Of a stretch of 64,000 bases of DNA, positions 1 to 10,084 are shown piece after piece. The DNA lies in the NCBI RefSeq assembly GCF_949628215.1, contig NW_027441288.1, positions 372,001 to 436,000 on the forward strand, given 5' to 3'. Origin of the DNA: Phalacrocorax aristotelis. Taxonomy: Eukaryota > Chordata > Aves > Suliformes > Phalacrocoracidae. Both the position numbers and the translations under genes were made by a program. The stretch's first letter is position 1. The number at the start of each line of letters is the position of its first letter. The notes beneath the pieces were generated by a model, which was given only the letters and a program-made list of their open reading frames with translations, did no database searches and was not told the origin of the DNA.

Positions 1-2824
1 ATCGAGATATAATATGTTCAAGTAATACCTTAGTAACTTGGTTAGCAGTTGCTTTAGAGGTAGGAAAAGCCTCAACATAATGTGTTAAATGATCCACCAT
101 CACTAATAAATATTTGTAACGCCCTACCCTGGGTAGTTCAGTAAAATCCACTTGTATGTGTGAGAAAGGTCTGTATGCTGGGGAACGTCCTCCAAGAGGT
201 TTTCGTCTCATGTTGTTTCGATTAACCTTTTGACAGGTCTCGCAGGCTGCAGTGACTGCCTTTGCTATGTTATATACGCTTATACAGGCAAACTGTTGAT
301 TGAAATGATCAACTAACGCCTGGGTTCCCCAGTGTGTTTTACTGTGTATTTTTAAAAAAATTTCGAGTGCTATGCCCTTCGGCAAGACTTCTCTCCCATC
401 TGGCAATATGTACTTACCATCTTGTTCCTTAGCTCCCATTTGTTCTAGTTTTTCCTTTTCTGCAGACTCAAAACTCAAATTATTACTAACAGGTACTTGC
501 TGCATAGTCAAAATCGTACTATAATTGCCTGCTACTCGTTTTGCTTCTGTATCAGCTGCATTATTTCCTCTAACTTGATAACTCGTGCCTCGCTGGTGTC
601 CCTTTATATGTACAACTGCTATTTTATTTGGTATTTTCAATGCCCCCAGAACTCGCCGAATTAATTCTGGGTGTATCAGTTCTTTTCCCTGTGAGTTAAC
701 AAATCCTCTCTCCTCCCATATTTTCCCAAAGGTATGTACTACTCCGAACGCATAGCGTGAGTCTGTATATATAGTTCCATCCTTTCCCTTCAGTGACACT
801 AAGGCTTTCCACAATGCGTACAGCTCACAGGCTTGAGCCGACCAGCTGGCACTCAGGGGGCCCGATTCTATTGTCCTAAATTCTCCTTTATCCAACTTAA
901 TGATGGCATACCCTGACAATCGTTTACCTTCCACTATTCGAGATGACCCATCTATAAAAATTATTTCTCCATGTTGTAATTCCTCTTCTTCTAGATCTGG
1001 TCGAATTCGTGTTTGTTGTTCAATCGTTTGAAGACAATCGTGTATTAACTCAGTACTTTCCCCTGGGTATAAAAATTCTGCAGGGTTAACCGCTCCGACA
1101 GTCCTTAGGGACAGTTTTGGAGATTCTATGAGTATTCCCTCATACTTTAGTAGTCGGCTATCTGTAAGCCATTTTTCTACTTTTTGTTGAAGCACCCCCC
1201 TTATGTTATGAGGCGCATATAGGACAACTTCCCCATTGAAGGTAATACGATTCGTTTCTTCAAGTAATAAGGCAGCAGCAACAACGATTTGTAAACAACT
1301 TGGCCAACCCCTGCTCACAGGATCCAACAGCTTTGATAAGTATGCTACTGGTTTCTTTTGTCCCGCCCATTCCTGAGTTAATACTCCGAATGCTGTTCCT
1401 TCATGTATGTTAACGAATAAATGGAATGGCCGCTTTAGATCTGGGAGGCTTAAAACCGGTGCTTGACTTAACTCCCTTTTGAGGCTGATAAACTGATCTT
1501 GATCCTGAGGGGTCCACTTGGGTATTTTGTCTTTAGACAGTTGTTCATACAAGAATTTAACTTTAAAGCTATAATTCTCTATCCATTGTCTACAATACCC
1601 AAATAGCCCTAATGCTTGTCGAATTTGTCTCTTAGTGACAGGCATAGGTAATTCCTGAATTCCCTTAATGCGCTCCGGATCCAATATCTTCTTGCCGTTA
1701 AACAAATAATGCCCCAAATATTTCACTTTTTCCTCCACAAATTGTAACTTTTCTTGTGATACCCGTAGTCCCTGTTGTGCAAGAAAGTTTAGAAGTCGAA
1801 TGGTTTCTTTTCTTACATCCTTCTTATTATTCCCTGCTATGAGTAGATCATCTACATACTGTAACAGCACATTTCCCGTTTGTACCTGGTATTCTTTTAA
1901 GATCTCTTCCAGGGCCTGTCCAAACAGGTTAGGGGACTCAGTGAACCCTTGGGGGAGCACGGTCCATCTCAATTGCTGTCTGCGGCCTGTCTCTATGTCT
2001 TCCCATTCAAAGGCAAAATAATCACGGCATTCTTCTGCCAATGGACAGGCCCAAAAGGCATCCTTTAAATCAACCACACTATACCAGGAGTTATGAGGTC
2101 CTAGCTTGCTTAGCAGTGTGTATGGATTTGCTACTACAGGGAACCGGGTGATAGTTCTTTTGTTTATTTCCCTTAAATCATGTACGAGCCGATATTTCCC
2201 ATTTGGCTTCCTTACAGGCAAAATGGGAGTGTTAAAGGGTGACATACAAGGCTCTAAGATTCCTTGTGCTAATAATCGATCAATTTCTGGTTTCAATCCT
2301 CTCCGTCCTTCTAGGGATATGGGATATTGCCTTATCCTCACAGGTATGTGGGGTTCGGAAATTTGAATTTTAATCGGTGGGATTTCCAGTTTACTTATTG
2401 TATCCGGAGAGTACCAGACATCGGGGTTAATTTGTTTTTGATCATCTACGGTCAAAGGATAGGCAGACACCGTTAGCTCTTGATTTTTTACTTTAATTTC
2501 TAATTGCAATTCAACAATTAAATCTCGTCCTAACAGATTAAATTCTGCTTCAGGGACGAGCAAGAGTTCACCCATTCCAAATTTATTTTCAGTTTCGAAT
2601 ACCACATTTGTGATTTTGCTTACTTTAAAGGGTTCTCCTTTTGCCCCAATTACTTGTACCTTTTCAGGGGAAACTTTACATCCCTCAGGTATTTGCCTAA
2701 TAGTCGATTTCTCAGCCCCAGTGTCTACTAAAAAGGTGAACTCTTGTTTATGGGGACCTATTTTTAATTTTATCAAGGGCTCATGATGACTCCGGTCCCC
2801 TAAGATATAGAGCCCCTGACTCTC
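1..2824 (-). CDS. pol: ERV-A pol: protease, reverse transcriptase, RNase H, partial integrase
   Basis: An open frame of about 941 codons directly follows the gag UAG in the same frame and has no stop before the window edge, so the 3' end is missing. Protease has an aspartyl motif DTGAEKS at 2705-2725. Reverse transcriptase has LPQGF near 1930-1955 and the catalytic YVDD at 1847-1858. RNase H has DGSS at 941-952. Integrase has an HHCC zinc-binding region about 215-350 and its first catalytic aspartate (DFTE) at 146-148; the second aspartate and the glutamate lie outside. No own start codon is expected, since in the family pol is made by read-through of the gag stop. All visible catalytic residues are intact. 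Confidence 0.92.
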
Positions 2825-2827
2825 CTA
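2825..2827 (-). promoter_or_regulatory. Gag-pol UAG read-through codon
   Basis: Gag ends in UAG and the next codon continues in the same frame into protease. Gammaretroviruses translate pol by suppressing this UAG, usually with help from a downstream pseudoknot. I did not establish a pseudoknot here; the downstream bases are GAGAGTCAGGGG. The frame continuity is direct; the suppression is inferred from the family. Confidence 0.8.
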
Positions 2828-4243
2828 TTCCGTTTTTAATATTTCCTCATCCCTGATCCTTTCTCTGCAATTCGTCTTTATATGTCCCTTCTTTCCACAG
2901 TAAAAACAACATCTCTGTTCCTTCTTTACTACCACGTTCCCTTGTTTCGTTCCAGCAGATCTGTGTTCACCAGTCCGCCCTTTGCGATCCTCTCTGACTG
3001 CTGCTACCATCATTTTTACTTGTCGCTTGCTGCTCTCTTCTTCCCGCCTTACGTAGACTTTCTGAGCTTCCCTCAATAATTCATCCAACCCTCTATTCTG
3101 CCAGTCCTCTAACTTTTCAATCTTCTTTCTGATATCTTCCCATGATTTTGCCACAAACTGAGTTTTGAGGAGCGCTTGCCCTAAAGGGTTGTCTGGATTT
3201 ACCCCAGAATACAGCTGAAGGGCTTTCCTCAGTCGTTCCAGCCACTCAGTAGGGCTCTCATCTTTCTTTTGTATTTCATTAAATGCTTTATTGATATTCT
3301 GGCCACGGGGTACTGCTTCTCTAATCCCTTGAATTACTATAGTTCTCAGGTCCTGCATATGAGTTCTATGCACCGGATCCTGATTATCCCAATTAGGTCT
3401 TTGAAGTGGCCATTTAATATCTGCTTGGGGTCCCTGGGCATGCTGAGCATCCCACAGTCTCATTCCTGCTCGCCTGATCATATCTCTTTCCTCGGTAGTA
3501 AATAATTGACCAAGGATAGATTGCATCTCATCCCAAGTATAAAGATTTGGTCCCAAAAATTGATCGAATCTTTCTGCCACTCCGAGTGGGTCTTCAATTA
3601 GGTTTCCCATCTCGGTTCTTTTAAAATCTCGTAGGTCAGCCGAACTTAGGGGCACAAAAATATATCCAATCACAGGTTGGGGTCCCCCCATGGGCATTTC
3701 CCTTAAAGGATACATCTGAGCTGCCCCTTTGTTACTCCTAGTTACGCGTCTAGGAGGAGGGGGAGACCCTTGTTCCGATTCTGGTGGGGGAGTGGGTGCT
3801 CTGGGGACCTCTGAAGGGGCTGCGGGAGCAGGAGGAGAAATATAGGGAGGGGGGCTTAGAAGGGTTTCGTCTAACTCTTCCTTCTTTTTCTTTTGTTCAG
3901 TTTTTACTTTATTCAGTGGATAAAGTCTAGCTCTCGGTCTTTCTAGCCACACTTCCGCATACTGACTCTCTTCTGGGTTAAGGGGTTTTTTATTGTTAAC
4001 CCAGAGGTTTAATTGTTGTCTGACCCAATCCTCTTCTGACCCATAGACTGGCCAAACGTCATCTTTAGAAATCTTCTTCCCTCCCCATATCCTAGTACAA
4101 TATTTTATCATTTTTTGTTTATCTTTCCCTAGGGTTCCAGGGAAATATCTCCAATTGTCTAGGATATATGCCAGAGGGGTATTCTTAGGTACAGTGGGTA
4201 CCTTTCCCATGGGAGTCGAAGGCTTGCTGCCCTTCGCCCCCAT
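2825..4243 (-). CDS. gag: ERV-A gag polyprotein
   Basis: The frame encodes 472 residues (matrix, proline-rich linker, capsid, nucleocapsid). I chose the ATG at 4243 because it gives MGAKGS, an N-myristoylation signal typical of retroviral matrix; an in-frame upstream ATG at 4273 would add ten residues and bury that glycine. A PPPY late-domain motif lies at residues 131-134 inside a proline-rich linker. A major-homology-like segment (ESPTEWLERLRKAL) lies in the C-terminal part of capsid. A CCHC zinc knuckle (C-X2-C-X4-H-X4-C) spans residues 446-459. The frame ends in UAG at 2825-2827. Length and domain order fit gammaretroviral Gag, which is usually about 500-540 residues. The frame appears undamaged. 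Confidence 0.93.
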   Translation of the reverse strand: MGAKGSKPSTPMGKVPTVPKNTPLAYILDNWRYFPGTLGKDKQKMIKYCTRIWGGKKISKDDVWPVYGSEEDWVRQQLNLWVNNKKPLNPEESQYAEVWLERPRARLYPLNKVKTEQKKKKEELDETLLSPPPYISPPAPAAPSEVPRAPTPPPESEQGSPPPPRRVTRSNKGAAQMYPLREMPMGGPQPVIGYIFVPLSSADLRDFKRTEMGNLIEDPLGVAERFDQFLGPNLYTWDEMQSILGQLFTTEERDMIRRAGMRLWDAQHAQGPQADIKWPLQRPNWDNQDPVHRTHMQDLRTIVIQGIREAVPRGQNINKAFNEIQKKDESPTEWLERLRKALQLYSGVNPDNPLGQALLKTQFVAKSWEDIRKKIEKLEDWQNRGLDELLREAQKVYVRREEESSKRQVKMMVAAVREDRKGRTGEHRSAGTKQGNVVVKKEQRCCFYCGKKGHIKTNCRERIRDEEILKTE

Positions 4244-4618
4244 CTTCTGGAATATCCACAAGCGCGCACTCACTCGTTCCCCTTGTTCCTGGCCCAGTCC
4301 CTCGCGGGAGATGGGAAACGCAGTACTTAAGGGTCCGCACTCGCCTGGTTCAATATAGCGAACCTCTCACTCGTTATATTCCAGGAAACCCAATCCCGCC
4401 CGAACGGTAAACCCGCGAACAAATTCGCCATATACTTACGCGCCCTGCGTCTTCGTCCGGACTCCCGTGCACAGAATTTTTATGGGATTTTACCGGTTTC
4501 TCCTTTGCTCATCATTCTAGAATTTAGGTTCGTCGGTAAGGTTGAGGTAAGCCGTCGGTCGCGGGGCCGCGGATTGCCGCGGGGCGCCTCCCCGGAGGAC
4601 AGAAGCTCACCGTTCCTT
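4244..4618 (-). other. ERV-A 5' leader (untranslated, packaging region expected)
   Basis: About 375 bases separate the primer-binding site from the gag start. This is the position of splice donor and packaging signals in class I retroviruses. The sequence includes a GC-rich potential hairpin around 4560-4600 (CCGCGG repeats). No defined packaging motif was recognised. Confidence 0.6.
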
Positions 4619-4636
4619 ATCCGAGTCACGGCACCA
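4619..4636 (-). other. Primer-binding site, tRNA-His type
   Basis: The minus strand reads TGGTGCCGTGACTCGGAT directly after the LTR. This is the complement of the 3' end of vertebrate tRNA-His including CCA. All 18 bases match the tRNA-His sequence as I know it. An ERV primed this way would conventionally be called an 'ERV-H-type' primer user; this does not imply relationship to human HERV-H. Confidence 0.85.
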
Positions 4637-4639
4637 AAT

Positions 4640-5019
4640 TGTCATAAATTTAGACCACAATGGATCATAATCCAATTAGAATTTTATTAATTGTAGCAAG
4701 TAGAATATGAGCAAATACAGCGCTGGACGGCAGGGGAGTCTGCGCTCCGCCAACTGCCGTACTGAGCAGTTCAAACAGTCTCTCTTTATACATCTTTACT
4801 TCCATGTTCAATGAGATAGTGGAGGTACTTTTCGCATGCTTCAGTTGTTGTTAGGGGGTCGTTTCCTGCTTCCTGGTGATATATGGGGTTGCTTGTCTTA
4901 TCTCTGTCGATAAGTTTGGACATCTGGTGGTTATCTTGCATAAACACGCCTGGGAGGTATTCTTCGCATGCTTTACATTGAACTTTAACATAAGTCTTAA
5001 TAAACAATACCTTAGTTCA
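4640..5019 (-). repeat. ERV-A 5' LTR (right boundary uncertain)
   Basis: On the minus strand the LTR ends ...TGACA three bases before the primer site. A TATAAA box lies at 4785-4790 and an AATAAA polyadenylation signal at 4683-4688, about 100 bases apart, as expected for U3 and R. The outer end could be CA at 5018-5019 or at 5005-5006; both leave TG at the minus-strand start. The 11-bp satellite begins at 5021, so I see no ordinary flank or target duplication. Confidence 0.75.
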
Positions 5020-5020
5020 G

Positions 5021-6760
5021 TCCCTCACAGTTCCCTCACAGTTCCCTCACAGTTCCCTCACAGTTCCCTCACAGTTCCCTCACAGTTCCCTCACAGTTCC
5101 CTCACAGTTCCCTCACAGTTCCCTCACAGTTCCCTCACAGTTCCCTCACAGTTCCCTCACAGTTCCCTCACAGTTCCCTCACAGTTCCCTCACAGTTCCC
5201 TCACAGTTCCCTCACAGTTCCCTCACAGTTCCCTCACAGTTCCCTCACAGTTCCCTCACAGTTCCCTCACAGTTCCCTCACAGTTCCCTCACAGTTCCCT
5301 CACAGTTCCCTCACAGTTCCCTCACAGTTCCCTCACAGTTCCCTCACAGTTCCCTCACAGTTCCCTCACAGTTCCCTCACAGTTCCCTCACAGTTCCCTC
5401 ACAGTTCCCTCACAGTTCCCTCACAGTTCCCTCACAGTTCCCTCACAGTTCCCTCACAGTTCCCTCACAGTTCCCTCACAGTTCCCTCACAGTTCCCTCA
5501 CAGTTCCCTCACAGTTCCCTCACAGTTCCCTCACAGTTCCCTCACAGTTCCCTCACAGTTCCCTCACAGTTCCCTCACAGTTCCCTCACAGTTCCCTCAC
5601 AGTTCCCTCACAGTTCCCTCACAGTTCCCTCACAGTTCCCTCACAGTTCCCTCACAGTTCCCTCACAGTTCCCTCACAGTTCCCTCACAGTTCCCTCACA
5701 GTTCCCTCACAGTTCCCTCACAGTTCCCTCACAGTTCCCTCACAGTTCCCTCACAGTTCCCTCACAGTTCCCTCACAGTTCCCTCACAGTTCCCTCACAG
5801 TTCCCTCACAGTTCCCTCACAGTTCCCTCACAGTTCCCTCACAGTTCCCTCACAGTTCCCTCACAGTTCCCTCACAGTTCCCTCACAGTTCCCTCACAGT
5901 TCCCTCACAGTTCCCTCACAGTTCCCTCACAGTTCCCTCACAGTTCCCTCACAGTTCCCTCACAGTTCCCTCACAGTTCCCTCACAGTTCCCTCACAGTT
6001 CCCTCACAGTTCCCTCACAGTTCCCTCACAGTTCCCTCACAGTTCCCTCACAGTTCCCTCACAGTTCCCTCACAGTTCCCTCACAGTTCCCTCACAGTTC
6101 CCTCACAGTTCCCTCACAGTTCCCTCACAGTTCCCTCACAGTTCCCTCACAGTTCCCTCACAGTTCCCTCACAGTTCCCTCACAGTTCCCTCACAGTTCC
6201 CTCACAGTTCCCTCACAGTTCCCTCACAGTTCCCTCACAGTTCCCTCACAGTTCCCTCACAGTTCCCTCACAGTTCCCTCACAGTTCCCTCACAGTTCCC
6301 TCACAGTTCCCTCACAGTTCCCTCACAGTTCCCTCACAGTTCCCTCACAGTTCCCTCACAGTTCCCTCACAGTTCCCTCACAGTTCCCTCACAGTTCCCT
6401 CACAGTTCCCTCACAGTTCCCTCACAGTTCCCTCACAGTTCCCTCACAGTTCCCTCACAGTTCCCTCACAGTTCCCTCACAGTTCCCTCACAGTTCCCTC
6501 ACAGTTCCCTCACAGTTCCCTCACAGTTCCCTCACAGTTCCCTCACAGTTCCCTCACAGTTCCCTCACAGTTCCCTCACAGTTCCCTCACAGTTCCCTCA
6601 CAGTTCCCTCACAGTTCCCTCACAGTTCCCTCACAGTTCCCTCACAGTTCCCTCACAGTTCCCTCACAGTTCCCTCACAGTTCCCTCACAGTTCCCTCAC
6701 AGTTCCCTCACAGTTCCCTCACAGTTCCCTCACAGTTCCCTCACAGTTCCCTCACAGTTC
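5021..6760 (+). repeat. 11-bp satellite array, about 158 copies
   Basis: The unit is CAGTTCCCTCA repeated for 1,740 bases. By eye I see no variant unit inside the array; the first copy lacks one T. Because 33 bases equal three units, it creates a long artificial frame with an 11-residue periodic peptide. I treat that as non-coding. The same 11-mer occurs in much shorter runs at 16573-16629, 40729-40760 and 50687-50740, always next to a CpG-island unit. Confidence 0.97.
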
Positions 6761-6825
6761 ATCCCATGGACGGAACCGGGACCTACTGTGAGGCACTGGG
6801 AAAGAAGTGGGAGGAAGCCGGGACA
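6761..6825 (+). repeat. Satellite-derived linker
   Basis: This linker contains AGGCACTGGGAAAGAAGTGG, which recurs inside the strand-flipping minisatellite (for example 17636-17657 and 18638-18658). It therefore links the composite unit to the satellite family. Reverse copies sit at 40665-40728 and 50623-50686. Confidence 0.7.
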
Positions 6826-6925
6826 GACCAATATAGCCCAGTATGGACTAGACCAATATAGCCCAGTATGGACTAGACCAATATAGCCCAGTATGGACTA
6901 GACCAATATAGCCCAGTATGGACTG
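6826..6925 (+). repeat. 25-bp VNTR, 4 copies
   Basis: Four exact copies of a 25-bp unit beginning GACCAATATAGCCCAGTATG. The corresponding locus has 4 copies at 40566-40664 and 9 copies at 50398-50622, so the repeat varies in number between composite units. Confidence 0.95.
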
Positions 6926-8118
6926 GAGGGAACTGCGAGGGAACCGCGAGAGAACCCCACAGAACAAACCATGGGGCACGAGAAGGCAGAGAATTAAGAA
7001 TTAGGGACAGGGAGCCAGAAAAAAAAAAAGAAAAAAACCAAAGGGAGACAGAGAGCAAAAGGAATCGCAATGCGTACGGAGAGAAGAGAGAAACAATTCT
7101 AGCATAGGGTCACGCGGGAGCCAGGGACAGCAAGATGGAGAAAGGACAGAAGCTACAGGCTACAGGGCAGAGAGGGAAGAATTAATGAATAGACACAGAG
7201 AGCTGGGCAGAAAGAGATGGAGAAAGGCTAAAGATCACACGGCCTACAGGGAAGAGAGAAGAGAGGGAGGAATTTTAAAAACAGGGGCAAGAAGCCAGAG
7301 AGAGGGAGAGAGAAGCAACAATAAAATGGGGACAAGCCACAGGGCAGCGAGGAGGGAATCAATGAATAAGAACACGAGACCAAAGAGAACACAATGTAGA
7401 ATGGAAAAAAGGAACAGCGGCCTACAGGGAAGGAGGAATTAAAGATCAGGGACTGGGAGGCAGACAGAGACACATGAAGAAACAAGTGAAAAAAAAGAAA
7501 AAAACAAACCAACAGCAATGGGCTACAAAGACAGAGAGGGAGGAAATGAGGAAATAAAACGTCGCAGCAAGGAGCTGGACAGAGAGAGATGAGGACAAAC
7601 AAATAGCACGGGTCTACGTGACAGAGAACGTGGAATTAGAACACAGAGAGAGGGAGCCGGACAGAGAGAGAGGCCGAGAGAAACATCTAGACAGGCTACA
7701 GCGGGCAGAGGCAGGAATTAAAACCTAGGGACAGGGAGCTGGACAGAGAGAGATGGAGGTCACAGGGAACAGCGGTGGCTGCAGGAAGAACAGGAATTCA
7801 TGAATAGGGCAAGGGAGCTGGACAGAGAAGAACTCAGAAAGGCAAGAACAGTAGCAGGGTACAGAGCAGAGAAGACGAATTAAAAAGCACGGGGGGAGCG
7901 TTGAGGCAGACAGAGAGAGATTAAGAAAAAAGTCACGGGCTACGTGGCAAAGCAGGAGGAATTCAGAAACGAGGATGGGAACCAAGGGAGAGTGTGCTGG
8001 TGAAGGATAACGGGCATTAAAAGTGAGGGACGGGGAGCTGGGAAAAGCGAGGCAGAGAAAAACAGAATCACAGAGAGAATCACACAAAGCCAAAAAAGAA
8101 GAAACTGAACAACAGGAA
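6926..8118 (+). repeat. Purine-rich degenerate minisatellite, about 78-bp period
   Basis: A GA-rich tract in which a phrase like GGGAGCTGGACAGAGAGAGA recurs roughly every 78-91 bases (for example near 7560, 7638, 7729, 7807, 7887), with GCTACAGGG...GAGGAATTA between. Units are strongly diverged. Frames on the opposite strand are serine/leucine-rich artefacts. It is interrupted by ERV-B and continues at 13751. Confidence 0.85.
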
Positions 8119-8122
8119 CAGG
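8119..8122 (+). other. ERV-B target-site duplication, left
   Basis: CAGG directly precedes the 5' LTR and is repeated at 13747-13750 directly after the 3' LTR. A 4-bp duplication is usual for gamma-type retroviruses. Confidence 0.85.
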
Positions 8123-8700
8123 TGTAACCAAAGCGATGAAATCAACCAACCAGAGACGGTGTTCCATTACGGGAACATGGAGCGTACCAATCAGCGCACC
8201 TGTCGATCTGCATTTTAGTCCCTAGGCGATCGTTAATGTCAGCAGAACAACAGACAACATGCTTCTGTCAGAAAAGGATGACAAAACGCGGTTTCGCTTA
8301 GCGGACTGAGAAAACTAGCCAAGACTGCCAAGAGTAAGAGCCGAGAAGCTAAAAGGTAATTCCGGCAGGGGGAGATCGCGACCACCGACTCACAGACCAC
8401 CACCGACCCAAGTAACACCACCTACTCAGAAGAGAACAATGGAAGAGGACAACCGAGCCTGCGCAGTGATTGACATACGGAACGAGCAAGTTTGTACCCA
8501 TCGCTAGACAAGACAATAATGACTATGTATGAGTATGTAAAATTTTCATCTACAAATTGTACAGGAAAGGTGCGTGAGGTACGCACGCCAGGAGGAGCGA
8601 TCCCCCGTGCATCCGGCACCGTGAATATAGAATGCCTGCTCTTTAATACTAAATTGGTGTTGAGGAGTCGTTTCCGATTTTAACGCGTTTTTCGGTAACA
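8123..8700 (+). repeat. ERV-B 5' LTR, copy 1
   Basis: A 578-bp LTR starting TGTAACC and ending GGTAACA. Markers that distinguish it from the 3' LTR are a CACCACCTACTC insertion, a doubled AACC near the start, and AATATA where the 3' LTR has the polyadenylation signal AATAAA. Confidence 0.94.
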
Positions 8701-8704
8701 GTTT

Positions 8705-8722
8705 TGGCACCCCAGGTGGGAA
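8705..8722 (+). other. ERV-B primer-binding site
   Basis: TGGCACCCCAGGTGGGAA starts four bases after the LTR. It matches the tRNA-Lys(1,2) primer sequence at about 13 of 18 positions, the closest I can recall. The tRNA assignment is tentative. Confidence 0.55.
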
Positions 8723-9121
8723 CCTGCTTTTGAATCTCGACGGATCCGTGGGATCGTGGGACCTGCAGCCGGCCCCGAGGAATTCTCCGGGAGAGCTTCC
8801 GATCCCCGGGCCAGAGAATTCTGAGCAAGATCCCCTGGATTGAGGTAAACAAGGCATTCTTTGAAGAAGAAACTTAGGTAGAATAATACGTGGGGTTAGT
8901 TTCCCACATAGGATAGGATAGCGGGTTTGAGTCCCACAGGCCTGCCCGTAAGGCGCGGCGAAAGCCACGCAGGGTCGGGGCCAAGAGGTGCCTCGGTTGG
9001 TAAGTCTCTGCTAGGCGAAAGCCTGTGGAGCGGGACCCGAGGGTAGGGGAGTCTTCAACAGGGGGTTGAAGTCTCCAGGGATATCTAGCAGGGGGCTACA
9101 GATCCCAGTGGCAGATTTCCA
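8723..9121 (+). other. ERV-B leader
   Basis: About 400 bases between primer site and the first gag-like codons. No gene is visible. A GC-rich stretch (8740-8830) could form structure. Copy 2 lacks a short segment here near 48568, part of the length difference between the two proviruses. Confidence 0.5.
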
Positions 9122-10050
9122 GTGAGACCTCTAACGGGGGTTGGAGTCCCTCTGACTAGTATTTGTGATAGTGCACTATCACAACTACTAGTCGACTGGG
9201 AGACGGGAGCATTACTGAGTAGGAAACCTATCCCACAGAGAACACCTTTGCGATGTATTTTGAAGCACTGGAAAGACGTCGGGGGCGGTGACCCACTAAC
9301 TCGGAAACCATTAATTGAATATTGCAATCATTGGTGGCCAACGTATCAATTGGAAGGTGGGCACAAATGGCCAGAACACGAGACATTGCAATATCGTACC
9401 ATCTTGCAATTAATGTTGTTTTGTAAAAAGGGAAGGCAAATGGGAAGAAGTGGCATATGTTGATTTGTTCTTTACACCGTGGAATCATCCCGAGCAGCAG
9501 AAACAGCGTGAGGTATGTCCACAAGATTCTACGGCAATGTTTCTGAAAAGAGGAAAACGTGGTGAGAACTTGAAAGAGTGTTGCTCTACTTGTGATACTG
9601 GATACTTCGCTTGATGAAACTGACAAGAAAATAGTATGGAATACAGCCAGAAGGCAGGTGCAGGGAGCACATGCTAACAGGAATTTACAGAGAACAATGA
9701 ATAAGAATTTTCCATCTACAAATCCCGAGTGGGACCCTAATCAGCCAGGACCCAGGGGAATGTTGACTAGATGTCAGAGAGAGATTTTATTTGGAGTAAG
9801 ACAAGCAATGCCAAAAGCAATAAATTGGTCAAAATTTATGAAGTGAGACAAGAATTAAGTGAGTCCCCTTCAGCCTTTATGGAAAGACTGAAGGTGACCA
9901 CCAGAAAATATACTCATTTGAACCCAGAAAAACCAGAAAAAGCAATTCAGCTGGTCTCTATATTCATAAGACAATCAGCCCCAGATGGGGGCGGGGGGAG
10001 AGAAAACAACCTTCAGAAACTAGAACAACCTGAATCCAGAGATCTGGGTT
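9122..10050 (+). pseudogene. gag: ERV-B gag remnant (matrix and capsid pieces)
   Basis: The frame at 9122-9463 carries a matrix-like segment (PLIEYCNHWWP, LQLMLFCKKG) typical of gamma-type Gag. A frameshift near 9430 moves the continuation to another frame, which stops near 9613. The C-terminal capsid follows at about 9592-10050 with NPEWDPNQP, a major homology region (ESPSAFMERLK) and further frameshifts near 9845. The middle of capsid and all of nucleocapsid appear deleted; no CCHC knuckle is present. The gene cannot encode a working Gag. Confidence 0.88.
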
Positions 10051-10084
10051 AAATGCTTGAAGTAGCTTGGCATGAAGGAGACCA

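Larger units (their letters stand above)
1..5019 (-). mobile_element. ERV-A: gamma-type endogenous retrovirus, 5' LTR to mid-integrase
   Basis: On the minus strand, right to left, the sequence shows an LTR, a primer-binding site, a leader, gag, an in-frame UAG, then protease, reverse transcriptase, RNase H and the start of integrase, where the window ends. Gag and pol share one frame separated by a single UAG, as in gammaretroviruses; the PPPY late motif and single CCHC knuckle also fit class I. I see no frameshift or premature stop in about 1,400 codons, so the copy looks young. Envelope and 3' LTR would lie beyond position 1, so completeness cannot be judged. The right end abuts the 11-bp satellite. 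Confidence 0.93.

Noticed and set aside
4244-4273. Upstream in-frame gag start giving 482 residues
   Set aside because: The internal ATG gives the expected N-myristoylation signal. A longer alternative Gag is possible but unsupported here.
5021-6760. CRISPR-like or telomeric array
   Set aside because: There are no unique spacers between repeats, and the unit is not TTAGGG.
4876-6861. 661-codon open frame with an 11-residue periodic peptide
   Set aside because: It is the 11-bp array read three units at a time; the periodicity is fully explained by the DNA repeat, and the frame starts inside an LTR.
7228-8167. Leucine/serine/phenylalanine-rich frames that resemble membrane proteins
   Set aside because: They are the pyrimidine strand of the purine-rich minisatellite and recur in every copy of it.
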